A DNA stretch of 64,000 nt from Paraburkholderia sp. BL23I1N1 (GTDB lineage Bacteria > Pseudomonadota > Gammaproteobacteria > Burkholderiales > Burkholderiaceae), in assembly GCF_003610295.1 (NCBI RefSeq), contig NZ_RAPV01000001.1, positions 5,208,001 through 5,272,000 of the forward strand. The letters run 5' to 3'. Each line of letters begins with the position of its first letter. Position 1 is the first letter of the stretch. Below, in pieces: positions 18,268 to 26,765 of this stretch. A program made the translations under genes and the position numbers. The notes beneath the pieces are model-generated. The model made no database searches and was not told the DNA's origin. It saw only the letters and a program-made list of their open reading frames with translations.

Positions 18268-18347
18268 CCTGGCCGCCCAAGAAAAGGGGGCGGCCAGGGT
18301 CTAGAGTTGAGATGCAGCCCTCAACCGACCCTTTCAGGAGGCTGAAA
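18268..18347 (+). ncRNA. Structured leader of the IS110 element, bridge-RNA candidate
   Basis: Three consecutive hairpins fill the 80 bases before the transposase ATG. The first has a perfect 11-bp stem and 9-nt loop. The last places the AGGAGG ribosome-binding site in its loop and pairs up to the first base of the start codon, so it could also limit transposase translation. IS110-group elements encode a bridge RNA in the end upstream of the recombinase. The stretch is short for a full bridge RNA, so this is tentative. Confidence 0.35.
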
Positions 18348-19360
18348 TGAAGTATAGCGGCATCGATCTGCACTCGAACAACGCCGTAGTCGCCGTGATT
18401 GACGACCGGGACCGGGTGCTGTACTGCAGGCGGCTTGCCAATGATCTACAACTCATAGTGGCCGCGCTGGAGCCCTATCGGGATGAACTGCGGGGAGTGG
18501 TCGTGGAATCAACGTTCAACTGGTACTGGCTTGTCGACGGACTGATGGCCGACGGTTTTGCCGTACATCTGGCCAATACTGCAGCGATCAAGCAGTACGA
18601 GGGCCTGAAGTACTCAGGTGACGAACACGACGCCGTATTCCTTGCCCACATTTTTTGGCTTGGATTGCTGCCCGAAGGCTACATTTATCCGTCTCACGAA
18701 CGCGCGTTACGCGACCTGGCGCGCAAGCGCATGCAGCTTGTCCAGCAACATACCCTGAACATCCTGAGTATCGAAAGCCTGCTCGCCAGGCAGTTCAATC
18801 TACGCATCAATGGAGAACACGTGCAACTTCTCGACGACGCAGCGGTGCGAGCACTCGCGTTGCCGCGGCACGTCGAGCGCGCGCTGATGGCTAACCTTGC
18901 CGTGCTCCATACGCTGTGCACAGAGATTCAGGCGCTTGAGACCATTCTCCACAAGGAAGTCAAGCTGCGCCCACAGTTCGACGTCCTCAAGAGTGCGCCC
19001 AGAATCGGCAACATCCTTGCGGCTACCATCATGCTCGAAACCGGCACCATCGCACGCTTCGCTAGCGTTGGCCATTTCAGCTTCTATTGCCGCTGCGTGG
19101 ACAGCAAGCGCATCTCCAACGGCAAGAAAAAGGGCGAAGGCAATGCACGCAATGGCAACCGTTACCTTGCCTGGGCATTCGTCGAGGCCGCCGCTGGAGC
19201 GTTGCGCTGCTGTCCACAGGCCAGACGTTTCTATGACCGCAAAAAGTCAAAGCGCCTGCCCGTCGTGGCTATGAAGGCACTCGCACACAAGCTCGCGCGT
19301 GCCGCTTATTACATGATGAGGGAGGGCAAACCCTTTGACCTCAACCGATGTTTCGGCTGA
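18347..19360 (+). CDS. IS110-family transposase (DEDD recombinase)
   Basis: 337 residues. The N-terminal RuvC-like DEDD domain begins 'YSGIDLHSNNAVVAVID' (Asp7), with later acidic residues in 'VVVESTFNWYW' and 'GDEHDAV'. The C-terminal transposase_20 domain contains 'LKSAPRIGNILAATIMLETG' and 'ISNGKKKGEGNARNGNRYL'. The gene is full-length and uninterrupted. An AGGAGG ribosome-binding site precedes the ATG inside a small hairpin loop. It has inserted between module B and the debris of a porin gene. Confidence 0.93.
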   Translation: MKYSGIDLHSNNAVVAVIDDRDRVLYCRRLANDLQLIVAALEPYRDELRGVVVESTFNWYWLVDGLMADGFAVHLANTAAIKQYEGLKYSGDEHDAVFLAHIFWLGLLPEGYIYPSHERALRDLARKRMQLVQQHTLNILSIESLLARQFNLRINGEHVQLLDDAAVRALALPRHVERALMANLAVLHTLCTEIQALETILHKEVKLRPQFDVLKSAPRIGNILAATIMLETGTIARFASVGHFSFYCRCVDSKRISNGKKKGEGNARNGNRYLAWAFVEAAAGALRCCPQARRFYDRKKSKRLPVVAMKALAHKLARAAYYMMREGKPFDLNRCFG

Positions 19361-19418
19361 CCTTGGCGGGGGGGGGACGAGCCCGGCGGCATTGTTGGCA
19401 TCAAACCAGCAAGTTGAT

Positions 19419-19879
19419 TGGGACACCCCCCCGGCCATTCCCGATGCAGCGTAACGACTGAGACGCCCAGACCAAGAGCCCGAGCAAGCCTGGTACCCAC
19501 ACGGGTAACCATTGTTGTCTCACCCCTTGGACATTGGCCTGGTACCGACGGTTTTCTGGGGCTCCACGTGAGCCAGGGGCGAAGGCCAGAACACCGGCAC
19601 TCGCCTTGAACCCGATGGGTGACTGGTGCGGATCAGTTCCGCAACCAGATGAACGAAATACCGGGTGCGCCGCGACATTTCGCTTCGCACGGGGCCAGCG
19701 ACCCGCTTTGCAACAACGCAAGGCCGCGCCTTGCGGGTAGTGCTGTACCGCTTTCCAACGGCCTTTCAATGGGTGACAGTGCCTTATGGAAGACTCCGAT
19801 ACAACGTTGCACCGGAATTCTGAATTTCCGTCGCGACGTACCAAACAGATATTGCATCTGCCGAGCAACACTCCTCTTG
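19419..19879. other. Intergenic debris after the IS110 element
   Basis: No supported gene. Open frames on both strands have no recognisable domain and no good ribosome-binding sites. The next recognisable sequence is the porin remnant. Confidence 0.35.
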
Positions 19880-20045
19880 AGTTCGGAGTAACGGCAGCCT
19901 ACCTGTTGTCGAAGAGAACCAGACTTTATTCGGACGTAGGCTATGCAAAAGACAACGAATCAGATGTTGGCCTCGCCGGATTCGGTACGGGGTGGTAGCT
20001 CGTAAAAATCAGACGGGCGTTGTCGTTGGAATTGACCATCGATTC
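19880..20045 (+). pseudogene. Remnant of an OmpC-type porin, 3' end, frameshifted
   Basis: One frame reads 'VTAAYLLSKRTRLYSDVGYAKDN', the penultimate strands of burkholderial porins. A stop at 19996-19998 ends that frame. In another frame from 20007 the sequence reads 'NQTGVVVGIDHRF', the standard porin C-terminus, but it lacks a stop right after the terminal Phe. The upstream ~300 codons of a porin are missing. Two intact porins elsewhere in the window (29990-31117 and 51871-53010) show the same terminal motif. Confidence 0.7.
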
Positions 20046-20738
20046 AAGCTAAGACTACGCTTGGCTCGCACTACCTGGTCGACCTGATACCCGCACGGCG
20101 GGTACGCCACTCCGGCGGCGTGCTGTCATACAGTGCTTCCTCGCGCGCAAAGTCCCCGAGGTCGAGCCAGTGCGGCACGAAATAAACGCAAGGCATGCGC
20201 TCCTGGCCAATCAGCGGACACCTCAGTCGTAACCTGCATGGAAATCACGGAAATACCAGCGACGCTGGCGTCAAACGTTGCCTGCGCCCCAGTGAGAACC
20301 CTGCAGGCTCCATTCTACCGGTGCATGTCCAATATGCAGATACTTCAGTATCGTTTGTGCGCCGAACTGGGTAAGTTGGACATGCAATGAGGCAACCGCA
20401 CGACCACGCGCCTTTCCGCTGACCGCTTTCTTATTGGGGATGGAGCAGAGCGTCTTCAAACCCTGCGTGCTCCGTGGATTTGAGTTGACGCGCGTCAACG
20501 GGGCGCTGCTGCGCAGAGTCGTTTGGACGTGACCCCATCGCTTCTGCTCGGTATCACGTTTGACAGACGCCACACCTACTCTCGGGTCATGATCTTGCCG
20601 GAGCGCCCCGCTTCTTTGGAGCGGGTTCCACCGCGTCGGATGACGGCGCACCCGAACCGCGGATAAGCGCCTATTACTCGGAAGCTGCCGCGGCACCGGG
20701 AGGGTTTCTGTGCAATCTTTTCAACACGGAAGACAAAC
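20046..20738. other. Region upstream of module C, no supported gene
   Basis: About 690 bp. The minus strand near 20060-20200 reads as coding-like residues ('VYFVPHWLDLGDFAREEALYD') without a start or stop context, probably gene debris that I cannot identify. The last ~150 bp before 20739 should hold the promoter of module C. I could not assign promoter boxes. Confidence 0.35.
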
Positions 20739-21566
20739 ATGAAAATTGTCCGTTTCGAACATTCTGGCCACGAACGATGGGGCGTGGTCGACGCGGATCT
20801 GGTTGTGCCGATTCCCGGCGACGACAGTTTCCACGTCGCCATTGAGAACGCGCGCAACCTGCGGGTGGACGATGCTGTCGCGCTTTCTACGGTCAAGCTG
20901 GTGGCCCCCGTGCGCCGCGACGCCAAGATCATTTGCGCTGGATTGAACTATCGCGGACATCTGCAAGAGATGAAGCGCGACCTACCCACGCATCCGTCGA
21001 TCTTCTTGCGGTTCCCCGATTCGTTTGTCGGTAACGCCGAGAATGTCATCCGGCCACGGGTCACCGATAGCTTCGATTACGAAGCGGAATTGGCCGTCGT
21101 AATCGGCAAGGAAGCCAGATACGTTGCCAACAGTGAGGCGCTTGACTACGTAGCAGGCTATACCTGCATGGCTGAGAACTCCGCCCGGGACTTCCAGAAG
21201 CACAACACGCAGGCGACACCTGGAAAGAATTTCGACCGGTCAGGCGCGATTGGCCCGTGGATCGTAACTGCGGACGAGATTCCCGACCCAAGCAGACTGA
21301 CGCTGATCGGAAGGCTGAACGGAGACGAGGTTCAGCGCACAGGAACTGATGATTTGATCTTTTCAGTGTCTCATCTCATCGAGTACATTAGCTCGTTCAC
21401 AACGTTGTATCCGGGCGATGTCATTGCGACGGGGACACCTGATGGCATCGGCATGACGCGCACCCCGCCGCGCTACCTTAAAGAAGGTGACACGTTCGAG
21501 GTCGAAATCGATTCGATCGGAACGCTCATAAATTACGTTATTAATGAAAACAGGAGGGGGAAATGA
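20739..21566 (+). CDS. Fumarylacetoacetate hydrolase-family protein (HpaG/HpcE-like)
   Basis: 275 residues. The FAH-fold core is clear: 'ICAGLNYRGHLQEM' (~residues 66-79), the acidic metal site in 'DSFDYEAELAVVIG', and 'GDVIATGTPDGIGMTRTPPRYLKEGD' near the end. Family members include 5-oxopent-3-ene-1,2,5-tricarboxylate decarboxylase/isomerase (HpaG) and acylpyruvate hydrolases. With HpaH- and HpaI-like enzymes in the same operon, an HpaG-type isomerase or decarboxylase step is likely. It is the first gene of module C and ATGA-coupled to the next. Confidence 0.83.
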   Translation: MKIVRFEHSGHERWGVVDADLVVPIPGDDSFHVAIENARNLRVDDAVALSTVKLVAPVRRDAKIICAGLNYRGHLQEMKRDLPTHPSIFLRFPDSFVGNAENVIRPRVTDSFDYEAELAVVIGKEARYVANSEALDYVAGYTCMAENSARDFQKHNTQATPGKNFDRSGAIGPWIVTADEIPDPSRLTLIGRLNGDEVQRTGTDDLIFSVSHLIEYISSFTTLYPGDVIATGTPDGIGMTRTPPRYLKEGDTFEVEIDSIGTLINYVINENRRGK

Positions 21567-21985
21567 CTGAGAGCGACACCGTAATTGCGCAAATTCATTG
21601 TATCAAAACTGTGTACGAGTTCTTTCATTGCCTTGACGATCGTACACATGACCAGATTGTCGAACTCTTCCCTGCACATGGCGTGTGGGACCGCAACGGA
21701 GAAATGCTCGAGGGGCGCGCTGCGATTGCTAATGCGCTCGCAAACCGACCGGCTGATCGTCGGACGTTTCACGCCGTATGCAACCCGCTTGTCGAGCTTA
21801 CCCAATCGAACAGAGCCACCGTACACTTTTATCTGACCGTCTATGAGGCGAAAAAGGACATGTCTGTCCGGAGCGCGCCAATCGTCCCATCAGCGGTTCG
21901 CCGATGCACTGATTCACTGGTATTCGATGGAAGCCGTTGGCTAATTGAGCGTAAGTCTAGTTCTCGCCATCTGCCTTTCGCATAG
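21563..21985 (+). CDS. NTF2-like (SnoaL) fold protein
   Basis: 140 residues, ATGA-overlapping the FAH gene. The pattern 'VYEFFHCLDDRTHDQIVELF', then 'GVWDRNGEMLEGRAAIANAL' and a late 'DSLVFDGSRWLIERK', is that of SnoaL-like small alpha+beta barrels. These serve as isomerases, dehydratases, hydrolases or small oxygenase subunits. No cofactor motif is visible. Its exact role in module C is unknown; an isomerase or accessory step on the ring-fission product is possible. Confidence 0.72.
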   Translation: MTESDTVIAQIHCIKTVYEFFHCLDDRTHDQIVELFPAHGVWDRNGEMLEGRAAIANALANRPADRRTFHAVCNPLVELTQSNRATVHFYLTVYEAKKDMSVRSAPIVPSAVRRCTDSLVFDGSRWLIERKSSSRHLPFA

Positions 21986-22064
21986 GCGTCACGGAGCCCC
22001 AAGAAATCTCGCGCCTGAGAAAACTATCTGAAATTGGTAAAACCATGCATATCAGGAGTACAAA

Positions 22065-23069
22065 ATGAATGCAGATGCATTGTGGTTGACAGAAGCTGAT
22101 GTCTCGCGACTTGTTCCGCTCGATGACGCTATCGATGCTCTTGAGAGCAGCTTGGGCGAGATCGCCAACGGTGTGGCGTCAAATGTGCCCAAAGCTCTGG
22201 GTGACATTGGCAATGGCGGCGCGATGCATTCACTGGGATCAGCGTCGCTACGTGTCGGGGTCTGTGGATTCAAGAGCTGGGCCCACACAAAGAACGGGGG
22301 GAAAGCGGTGTTCTCGCTGTTCAGCACCGAGAATGGCCACCTGCTGGCGATGATGGAAGCGAACACTCTTGGTCAAATCCGCACGTCCGCGATGACCGCG
22401 GTTGGCACGCGTTGGGTCGCGAGTAAACATGCGAGCGATATGGCCATTATCGGATCAGGAAAGCAGGCGCTCGCCCAGATCTTTGCTGTAAACGCTGTCC
22501 GGCCGCTTAAGCGAATACGTGTTTGGAGTCGGACTGAGGAGCGGCGGCATGTTTTTGCCGAAAAGGTCGCTGCCTGCATTGGTACAGCTGAGGTAGTTGA
22601 AGCCGCGACGCTTGAGGAGGCGGTCGACCGGGCGGAGATTGTGACGCTCGTTACGCGCGCAACCCAGCCGTTCTTCTCGGCACGCCTCCTCTCACCGAAT
22701 ACGCACCTGAATGCAGTTGGTGCCATCTTGCCAGTCAACGCGGAGTTTTTCCCCGACGTGTTCGATCGCGCCGGTTCCATCGTCGTTGACGATCTGGCAA
22801 ACACGCGGAAGGCGTCACGGGAGTTCATGGACCACTTTGGGAGCGAGGAGGACCGCTGGAGTGGCACCGTTCAATCGCTGCCGGAAGTAATCAAGCGAGG
22901 TCTGCAGCGATCCTCGCAAGGCGACATCACGCTGTTTAAAGCGATGGGCATGGGGATTTCCGATCTCGCGATTGCCAATTTGGCATACGAACGTGCATCT
23001 ACAGGACACGGCTCAGAACTCCGCCTGCCGCTTACGGCGCCGGCACCGATTCGTTGGTCAAAAGCGTGA
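22065..23069 (+). CDS. Ornithine cyclodeaminase/mu-crystallin-family protein
   Basis: A 334-residue Rossmann protein. The dinucleotide loop is 'MAIIGSGKQALAQ', and the family's hallmark 'GQIRTSAMTAVGTRWVAS' precedes it. An AGGAG ribosome-binding site lies 6-7 bases before the ATG. Family members cyclodeaminate ornithine, reduce cyclic imines, or act on imino and amino acids with NAD(P)H. In an aromatic operon such an enzyme hints at a nitrogen-bearing intermediate (imine, enamine or amino acid). That link is inference. Confidence 0.85.
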   Translation: MNADALWLTEADVSRLVPLDDAIDALESSLGEIANGVASNVPKALGDIGNGGAMHSLGSASLRVGVCGFKSWAHTKNGGKAVFSLFSTENGHLLAMMEANTLGQIRTSAMTAVGTRWVASKHASDMAIIGSGKQALAQIFAVNAVRPLKRIRVWSRTEERRHVFAEKVAACIGTAEVVEAATLEEAVDRAEIVTLVTRATQPFFSARLLSPNTHLNAVGAILPVNAEFFPDVFDRAGSIVVDDLANTRKASREFMDHFGSEEDRWSGTVQSLPEVIKRGLQRSSQGDITLFKAMGMGISDLAIANLAYERASTGHGSELRLPLTAPAPIRWSKA

Positions 23070-23115
23070 CGGCGCACCGCTGTCCGTGAGTCAAGTCACA
23101 TAACAGGAGCAAGAC

Positions 23116-24219
23116 ATGAGCGAGAATACCTTTACCATGCTTGACGGCAATGCCGCCGCGCCGACACCGATCAAGCCGTGGTCACCTGTACTCGTACCCC
23201 GAGAAGTCATTGACCGGGAGATCGAACGGCTGGCATCCATGCCGCTCCCGGAGGACGGCCGGCGCGCCACCCTGATCGTGCATCCATCCTGCACAGACGG
23301 CTCCATGGGCTTCGCGCCGGGGGTCGATGTCACGATCAGTGTCATGAAGCCGGGCGAAGTGACGCGCGCGTTGATGCGCAATTCAAACCAGGTCGAATTC
23401 TGCATCCGCGGTTCGGGCGTTGTTAGTGTCGGTCAGCAGGAAAAGGAACTGAGCAAATGGGGTGTCCTCTCGATTCCGTCGATGCAGGCGTACTATCATC
23501 GGAATACGGGGAATGAACTCTGGGTGCGAATCACCTATTCGAACGCCCCTCTCCTGAGGAAGCTCGCTGTCCACTGGATCAACTACGAACAGGACGTTGC
23601 CGAACGCGATATTCAGGCCTCTTCGCGAGGCCTGGACGACGGGTATAACCGGAAAAATGCTCCGGATGTGGTCATTTCCGAGGATGGCGCCCGCCTGCGC
23701 GGCTATGAATATTTGACGGACATTGAGGTTGTGGAGAACCGTCCGCTCGTTTGGCCGTGGGAAAACGTGGTCGAAATGCTTACGCGGCAGGAGGGCGACG
23801 GCAAGCGCAACATCATCCTCTTGTATAACCCCGCGACGGAGCGACGCAACGGCACGACACACTCGTTTTTTGCGACCATGTTTTCGCATCCCGCCGGCAA
23901 ACCTGCGCGAAAGATCGGCCGCGGCCACAAACACAGCTCGGTTGCAATCAATTACCACTTCACCGGACACGGGAAGAGCATCGTGGACGGCGTCGAGATT
24001 CCGTGGAAGGCTGGTGATCTGCTTCTCTCGGGTCCGTCCTGGTCGGAACACGCACACTATTACGACGAGGAGCCAACCTTCATTCTGACCATTCAGGACC
24101 ATCCGCTGCATATTGGCATGGAATCCCTGATCTGGCAGGAGCGCATGGACGGACCGATTCTCAATCTCGGCTCAGAAACGGGGCAGAAGGGTTACGTCGG
24201 GCCGCGGATTGCAGGTTAA
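23116..24219 (+). CDS. Bicupin ring-cleavage dioxygenase-like protein
   Basis: 367 residues with two cupin halves, resembling the gentisate/1-hydroxy-2-naphthoate/salicylate dioxygenase group. The C-terminal cupin has the metal motif in '[19 protein letters not shown]' plus a later His in 'SWSEHAHYY'. The N-terminal cupin ('[16 protein letters not shown]') lacks the His pair, so metal is probably bound only in the second half, whereas gentisate dioxygenase uses its first. It is probably the ring-opening enzyme of module C. The substrate is unknown and may be amino- or hydroxy-substituted. Confidence 0.75.
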   Translation: MSENTFTMLDGNAAAPTPIKPWSPVLVPREVIDREIERLASMPLPEDGRRATLIVHPSCTDGSMGFAPGVDVTISVMKPGEVTRALMRNSNQVEFCIRGSGVVSVGQQEKELSKWGVLSIPSMQAYYHRNTGNELWVRITYSNAPLLRKLAVHWINYEQDVAERDIQASSRGLDDGYNRKNAPDVVISEDGARLRGYEYLTDIEVVENRPLVWPWENVVEMLTRQEGDGKRNIILLYNPATERRNGTTHSFFATMFSHPAGKPARKIGRGHKHSSVAINYHFTGHGKSIVDGVEIPWKAGDLLLSGPSWSEHAHYYDEEPTFILTIQDHPLHIGMESLIWQERMDGPILNLGSETGQKGYVGPRIAG

Positions 24220-24283
24220 ACCGTGGAATGGGGTCATCTCACGTGCGCAGGACAACGACGAGGCCCCCAACAAGGATGAGTTC

Positions 24284-25102
24284 ATGCTTCCGCAAGACAC
24301 TATCAAGATGCTAGCCCGGCAGCTTTACGATGCGAGAAAGCGACGGGTGCAAGTGCCGCATTTCACGAAACAGTATCCCGAATTTACCATCGACGATGGG
24401 TACGCGATCCAGCGTGAATGGGTGGCACTCGAGATCGCGGATGGACGTAGCATAAAGGGGCGAAAGATCGGCCTCACGTCCCGGGCAATGCAGCAGGCTA
24501 GCCAGATTACCGAGCCAGACTTCGCCCCCTTAATGGACGACATGTTCTTCGAAGCGGGCGGAGATATTCCATTTGATCGTTTCATTGCTCCGCGTGTTGA
24601 AGTTGAGCTCGCGTTCGTTCTTGAACGTCCCCTGAAAGGCCCGGGCATTACCCTGTTCGATGTGCTTTCATCCACGGCGTACGTCGTACCCGCGGTCGAG
24701 ATCATCGATGCCCGAATTGAGCAGTATGACAGCGAGACGCGGCTGATGCGAAAGGTGGGCGACACGATCAGCGATTTCGCTGCGAACGCCGGTGTCGTAC
24801 TTGGTGGTCGGCCCGTCAAGCCAATGGATGTAGATCTGCGTTGGATCGGTGCGATCCTGCATCGGAACGGGGTGATTGAGGAGACAGGCCTGGCAGCTGG
24901 CGTCCTGAATCATCCGGGCAACGGTGTCGCGTGGCTCGCCAACAAGATCGCTCGCTACGACGAGCAGATCAACGCGGGTGATATCGTGCTTGCCGGCTCG
25001 TTCACAAGGCCGGCTCACGCAGGAGCAGGCGACGCGCTCCACCTCGATTACGTGGCCGCTCGGTTCGATTTCGTTCCGCTTCGCGTGAGGAGAGTCACAT
25101 GA
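24284..25102 (+). CDS. hpaH: 2-oxohept-3-ene-1,7-dioate hydratase (HpaH-like)
   Basis: 272 residues from ATG 24284, which has AAGGATG upstream; the longer frame from 24209 overlaps the cupin gene and lacks homology. '[22 protein letters not shown]' (residues ~56-77) and '[21 protein letters not shown]' mark it as the HpaH/HpcG type rather than the MhpD/DmpE type. It hydrates 2-oxohept-3-ene-1,7-dioate to 4-hydroxy-2-oxoheptanedioate. It is ATGA-coupled to the aldolase that would use its product. Confidence 0.88.
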   Translation: MLPQDTIKMLARQLYDARKRRVQVPHFTKQYPEFTIDDGYAIQREWVALEIADGRSIKGRKIGLTSRAMQQASQITEPDFAPLMDDMFFEAGGDIPFDRFIAPRVEVELAFVLERPLKGPGITLFDVLSSTAYVVPAVEIIDARIEQYDSETRLMRKVGDTISDFAANAGVVLGGRPVKPMDVDLRWIGAILHRNGVIEETGLAAGVLNHPGNGVAWLANKIARYDEQINAGDIVLAGSFTRPAHAGAGDALHLDYVAARFDFVPLRVRRVT

Positions 25103-25914
25103 AGAATGCGGGGAACACCTTTCGTGACGCCCTGCGCGCGGGTCAAACGCAAATCGGATTATGGGTGGGTCTAGTCGACGCGAACACGACCGAGTTGCTT
25201 GCGGGTTGCGGGTTCGACTGGCTACTGTTTGACTGCGAGCACGCCCCAAATGATGTGCGTACTACGTTGGACCAGTTGCGCGCAGTGGCGCCGTACCGCC
25301 CACAAGCGATCGTGCGGCCAGTGCAAGCTGGTGTCGCCCTCGTCAAGCAATACCTTGATGTGGGCGCCCAGACGCTCTTGATCCCGATGATCGATACGGT
25401 AGAGCAGGCGCGAATGATGGTGAGGGCGATGCGCTATCCACCCGAGGGGATTCGCGGGATGGGCGCCGCTTTGGCACGCGCTTCGCGCTGGAATCAGGTC
25501 CAGAACTACGTCGACGGTGCAAATGACGAAATGTGCCTCCTCGTGCAGGCAGAGACGCTGGAAGCAATGCGCTACCTCGAGGATATTGCAGCAGTCGAGG
25601 GCGTAGACGGCGTTTTCTTTGGACCGGCAGATCTATCCGCGTCGATGGGTCATCGTGGCCAGGCCAATCACGAGGCTGTACATCATCGCATCATCGATGG
25701 AATCAAGTTGGTCCGCGATGCTGGCAAAGCCGCAGGTGTCCTCGTCTCCGATCGCCAGGCCGGGCAGACCTATCTCGATGCTGGCGCCCAGTTCGTCGCG
25801 GGCGGAGTCGATACAACGCTTCTCATACGAGCGGCCACGGCTTTGGCCGGCAGCTACAAGACGCCGGGCGCGAAGGGCGGGGAGATACCCGTCTCAAGCG
25901 GTAGCGCGTATTGA
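25099..25914 (+). CDS. hpaI: HpcH/HpaI-family aldolase (4-hydroxy-2-oxoheptanedioate aldolase)
   Basis: 271 residues, a class II pyruvate-aldolase TIM barrel. Visible landmarks are '[31 protein letters not shown]' at the N-terminus, 'RPVQAG', the 'PPEGIRGMG' segment and '[19 protein letters not shown]'. It splits 4-hydroxy-2-oxoheptane-1,7-dioate into pyruvate and succinate semialdehyde. Coupling to HpaH and the nearby aldehyde dehydrogenase gene supports this assignment. Confidence 0.88.
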   Translation: MKNAGNTFRDALRAGQTQIGLWVGLVDANTTELLAGCGFDWLLFDCEHAPNDVRTTLDQLRAVAPYRPQAIVRPVQAGVALVKQYLDVGAQTLLIPMIDTVEQARMMVRAMRYPPEGIRGMGAALARASRWNQVQNYVDGANDEMCLLVQAETLEAMRYLEDIAAVEGVDGVFFGPADLSASMGHRGQANHEAVHHRIIDGIKLVRDAGKAAGVLVSDRQAGQTYLDAGAQFVAGGVDTTLLIRAATALAGSYKTPGAKGGEIPVSSGSAY

Positions 25915-25982
25915 GGCAAAGGGCTCTACCTGACGGACTGGCGAGCCACGCTTGACACTATCTATTCCAAACGGAGATAAGA

Positions 25983-26726
25983 ATGAGACACGAAAATCTT
26001 TTTGTGGTAACGGGGGGCAGTCGCGGAATCGGCGCAGCTGTCGCCCGGCTCGCCGCAAAGACGTATCCGGTCGTCATCATGTACAGGGAAAACGCCGACG
26101 CGGCCCATCGGCTCGTGCACGAGATTCACGCTCACGGCGGACAGGCCTGGGCCCTTCAAGCCGACGTCGGCGACGAGGCCTCGCTTTTGCGCGCCCTCGA
26201 GCAGATCGACGAGCTCGGGCAGATGGCCGTTCTCGTTAACAATGCCGGCGTAACGGGCGGTGTTTCGCGTCTAGCCGACCTGAAGGCCGGGAATCTGTCG
26301 GAGGTGTTCCGGGTGAATGTCGTCGGCGCATTCGTGGCTGCGCGGGAAGCGGTGAAGCGCATGTCTACCGCTCGCGGAGGGAAGGGCGGTGTGATCATCA
26401 ATATTTCCTCAGGCGCTTCGGTCCTCGGCTCCCCGAACACATGGATTCATTATGCCTCTTCGAAGGGGGCACTAGATACGATGACCATCGGACTATCCAA
26501 GGAGGTGGCTCGCGAGGGAGTGCGCGTCAACGCGGTTCGGCCCGGCATCATTGACACCGAATTGCACCAGCAACGCACACCGGAAGCTCTGGAGCGCTTC
26601 GCGAGCACGATTCCGATGGGACGCATGGGCACCGCAGACGAAGTGGCTGAGTCCGTGGTTTGGCTCGCCTCGCCGGCAGCGTCGTATGTCACCGGATGTT
26701 TGATGGACGTTCGTGGCGGTCTGTAG
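25983..26726 (+). CDS. SDR-family oxidoreductase
   Basis: 247 residues, a classical SDR. The TGxxxGxG motif is 'TGGSRGIGAA', 'NNAG' is present, the catalytic Ser lies in 'NISSGASV' and the Tyr-x-x-x-Lys reads 'YASSK'. All catalytic residues are present, unlike the SDR at 960. It lies between the aldolase gene and the broken aldehyde dehydrogenase, in line with module C. Candidate roles are reduction of a semialdehyde or dehydrogenation of a hydroxy intermediate. Confidence 0.87.
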   Translation: MRHENLFVVTGGSRGIGAAVARLAAKTYPVVIMYRENADAAHRLVHEIHAHGGQAWALQADVGDEASLLRALEQIDELGQMAVLVNNAGVTGGVSRLADLKAGNLSEVFRVNVVGAFVAAREAVKRMSTARGGKGGVIINISSGASVLGSPNTWIHYASSKGALDTMTIGLSKEVAREGVRVNAVRPGIIDTELHQQRTPEALERFASTIPMGRMGTADEVAESVVWLASPAASYVTGCLMDVRGGL

Positions 26727-26765
26727 CACCCATAAAACCTGCGATTGACCGAGGGAATCGTCTGG

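Larger units (their letters stand above)
18243..19418 (+). mobile_element. IS110-family insertion sequence (approximate limits)
   Basis: The limits are set by a 10-bp direct repeat GCAAGTTGAT at 18243-18252 and 19409-19418, which flanks the transposase gene; true ends may be a few bases inside. Between the left repeat and the transposase start lie three successive stem-loops: 18268-18278/18288-18298, 18306-18311/18320-18325 and 18332-18337/18342-18347. IS110 elements lack classical terminal inverted repeats and encode a structured RNA in their non-coding ends, which fits this. Confidence 0.6.

Noticed and set aside
19401..19871. Minus-strand frame of ~156 codons after the IS110 element
   Set aside because: Composition is unlike real proteins (many Cys, Trp and Arg), it has no ribosome-binding site or domain, and it partly overlaps the IS110 right end.
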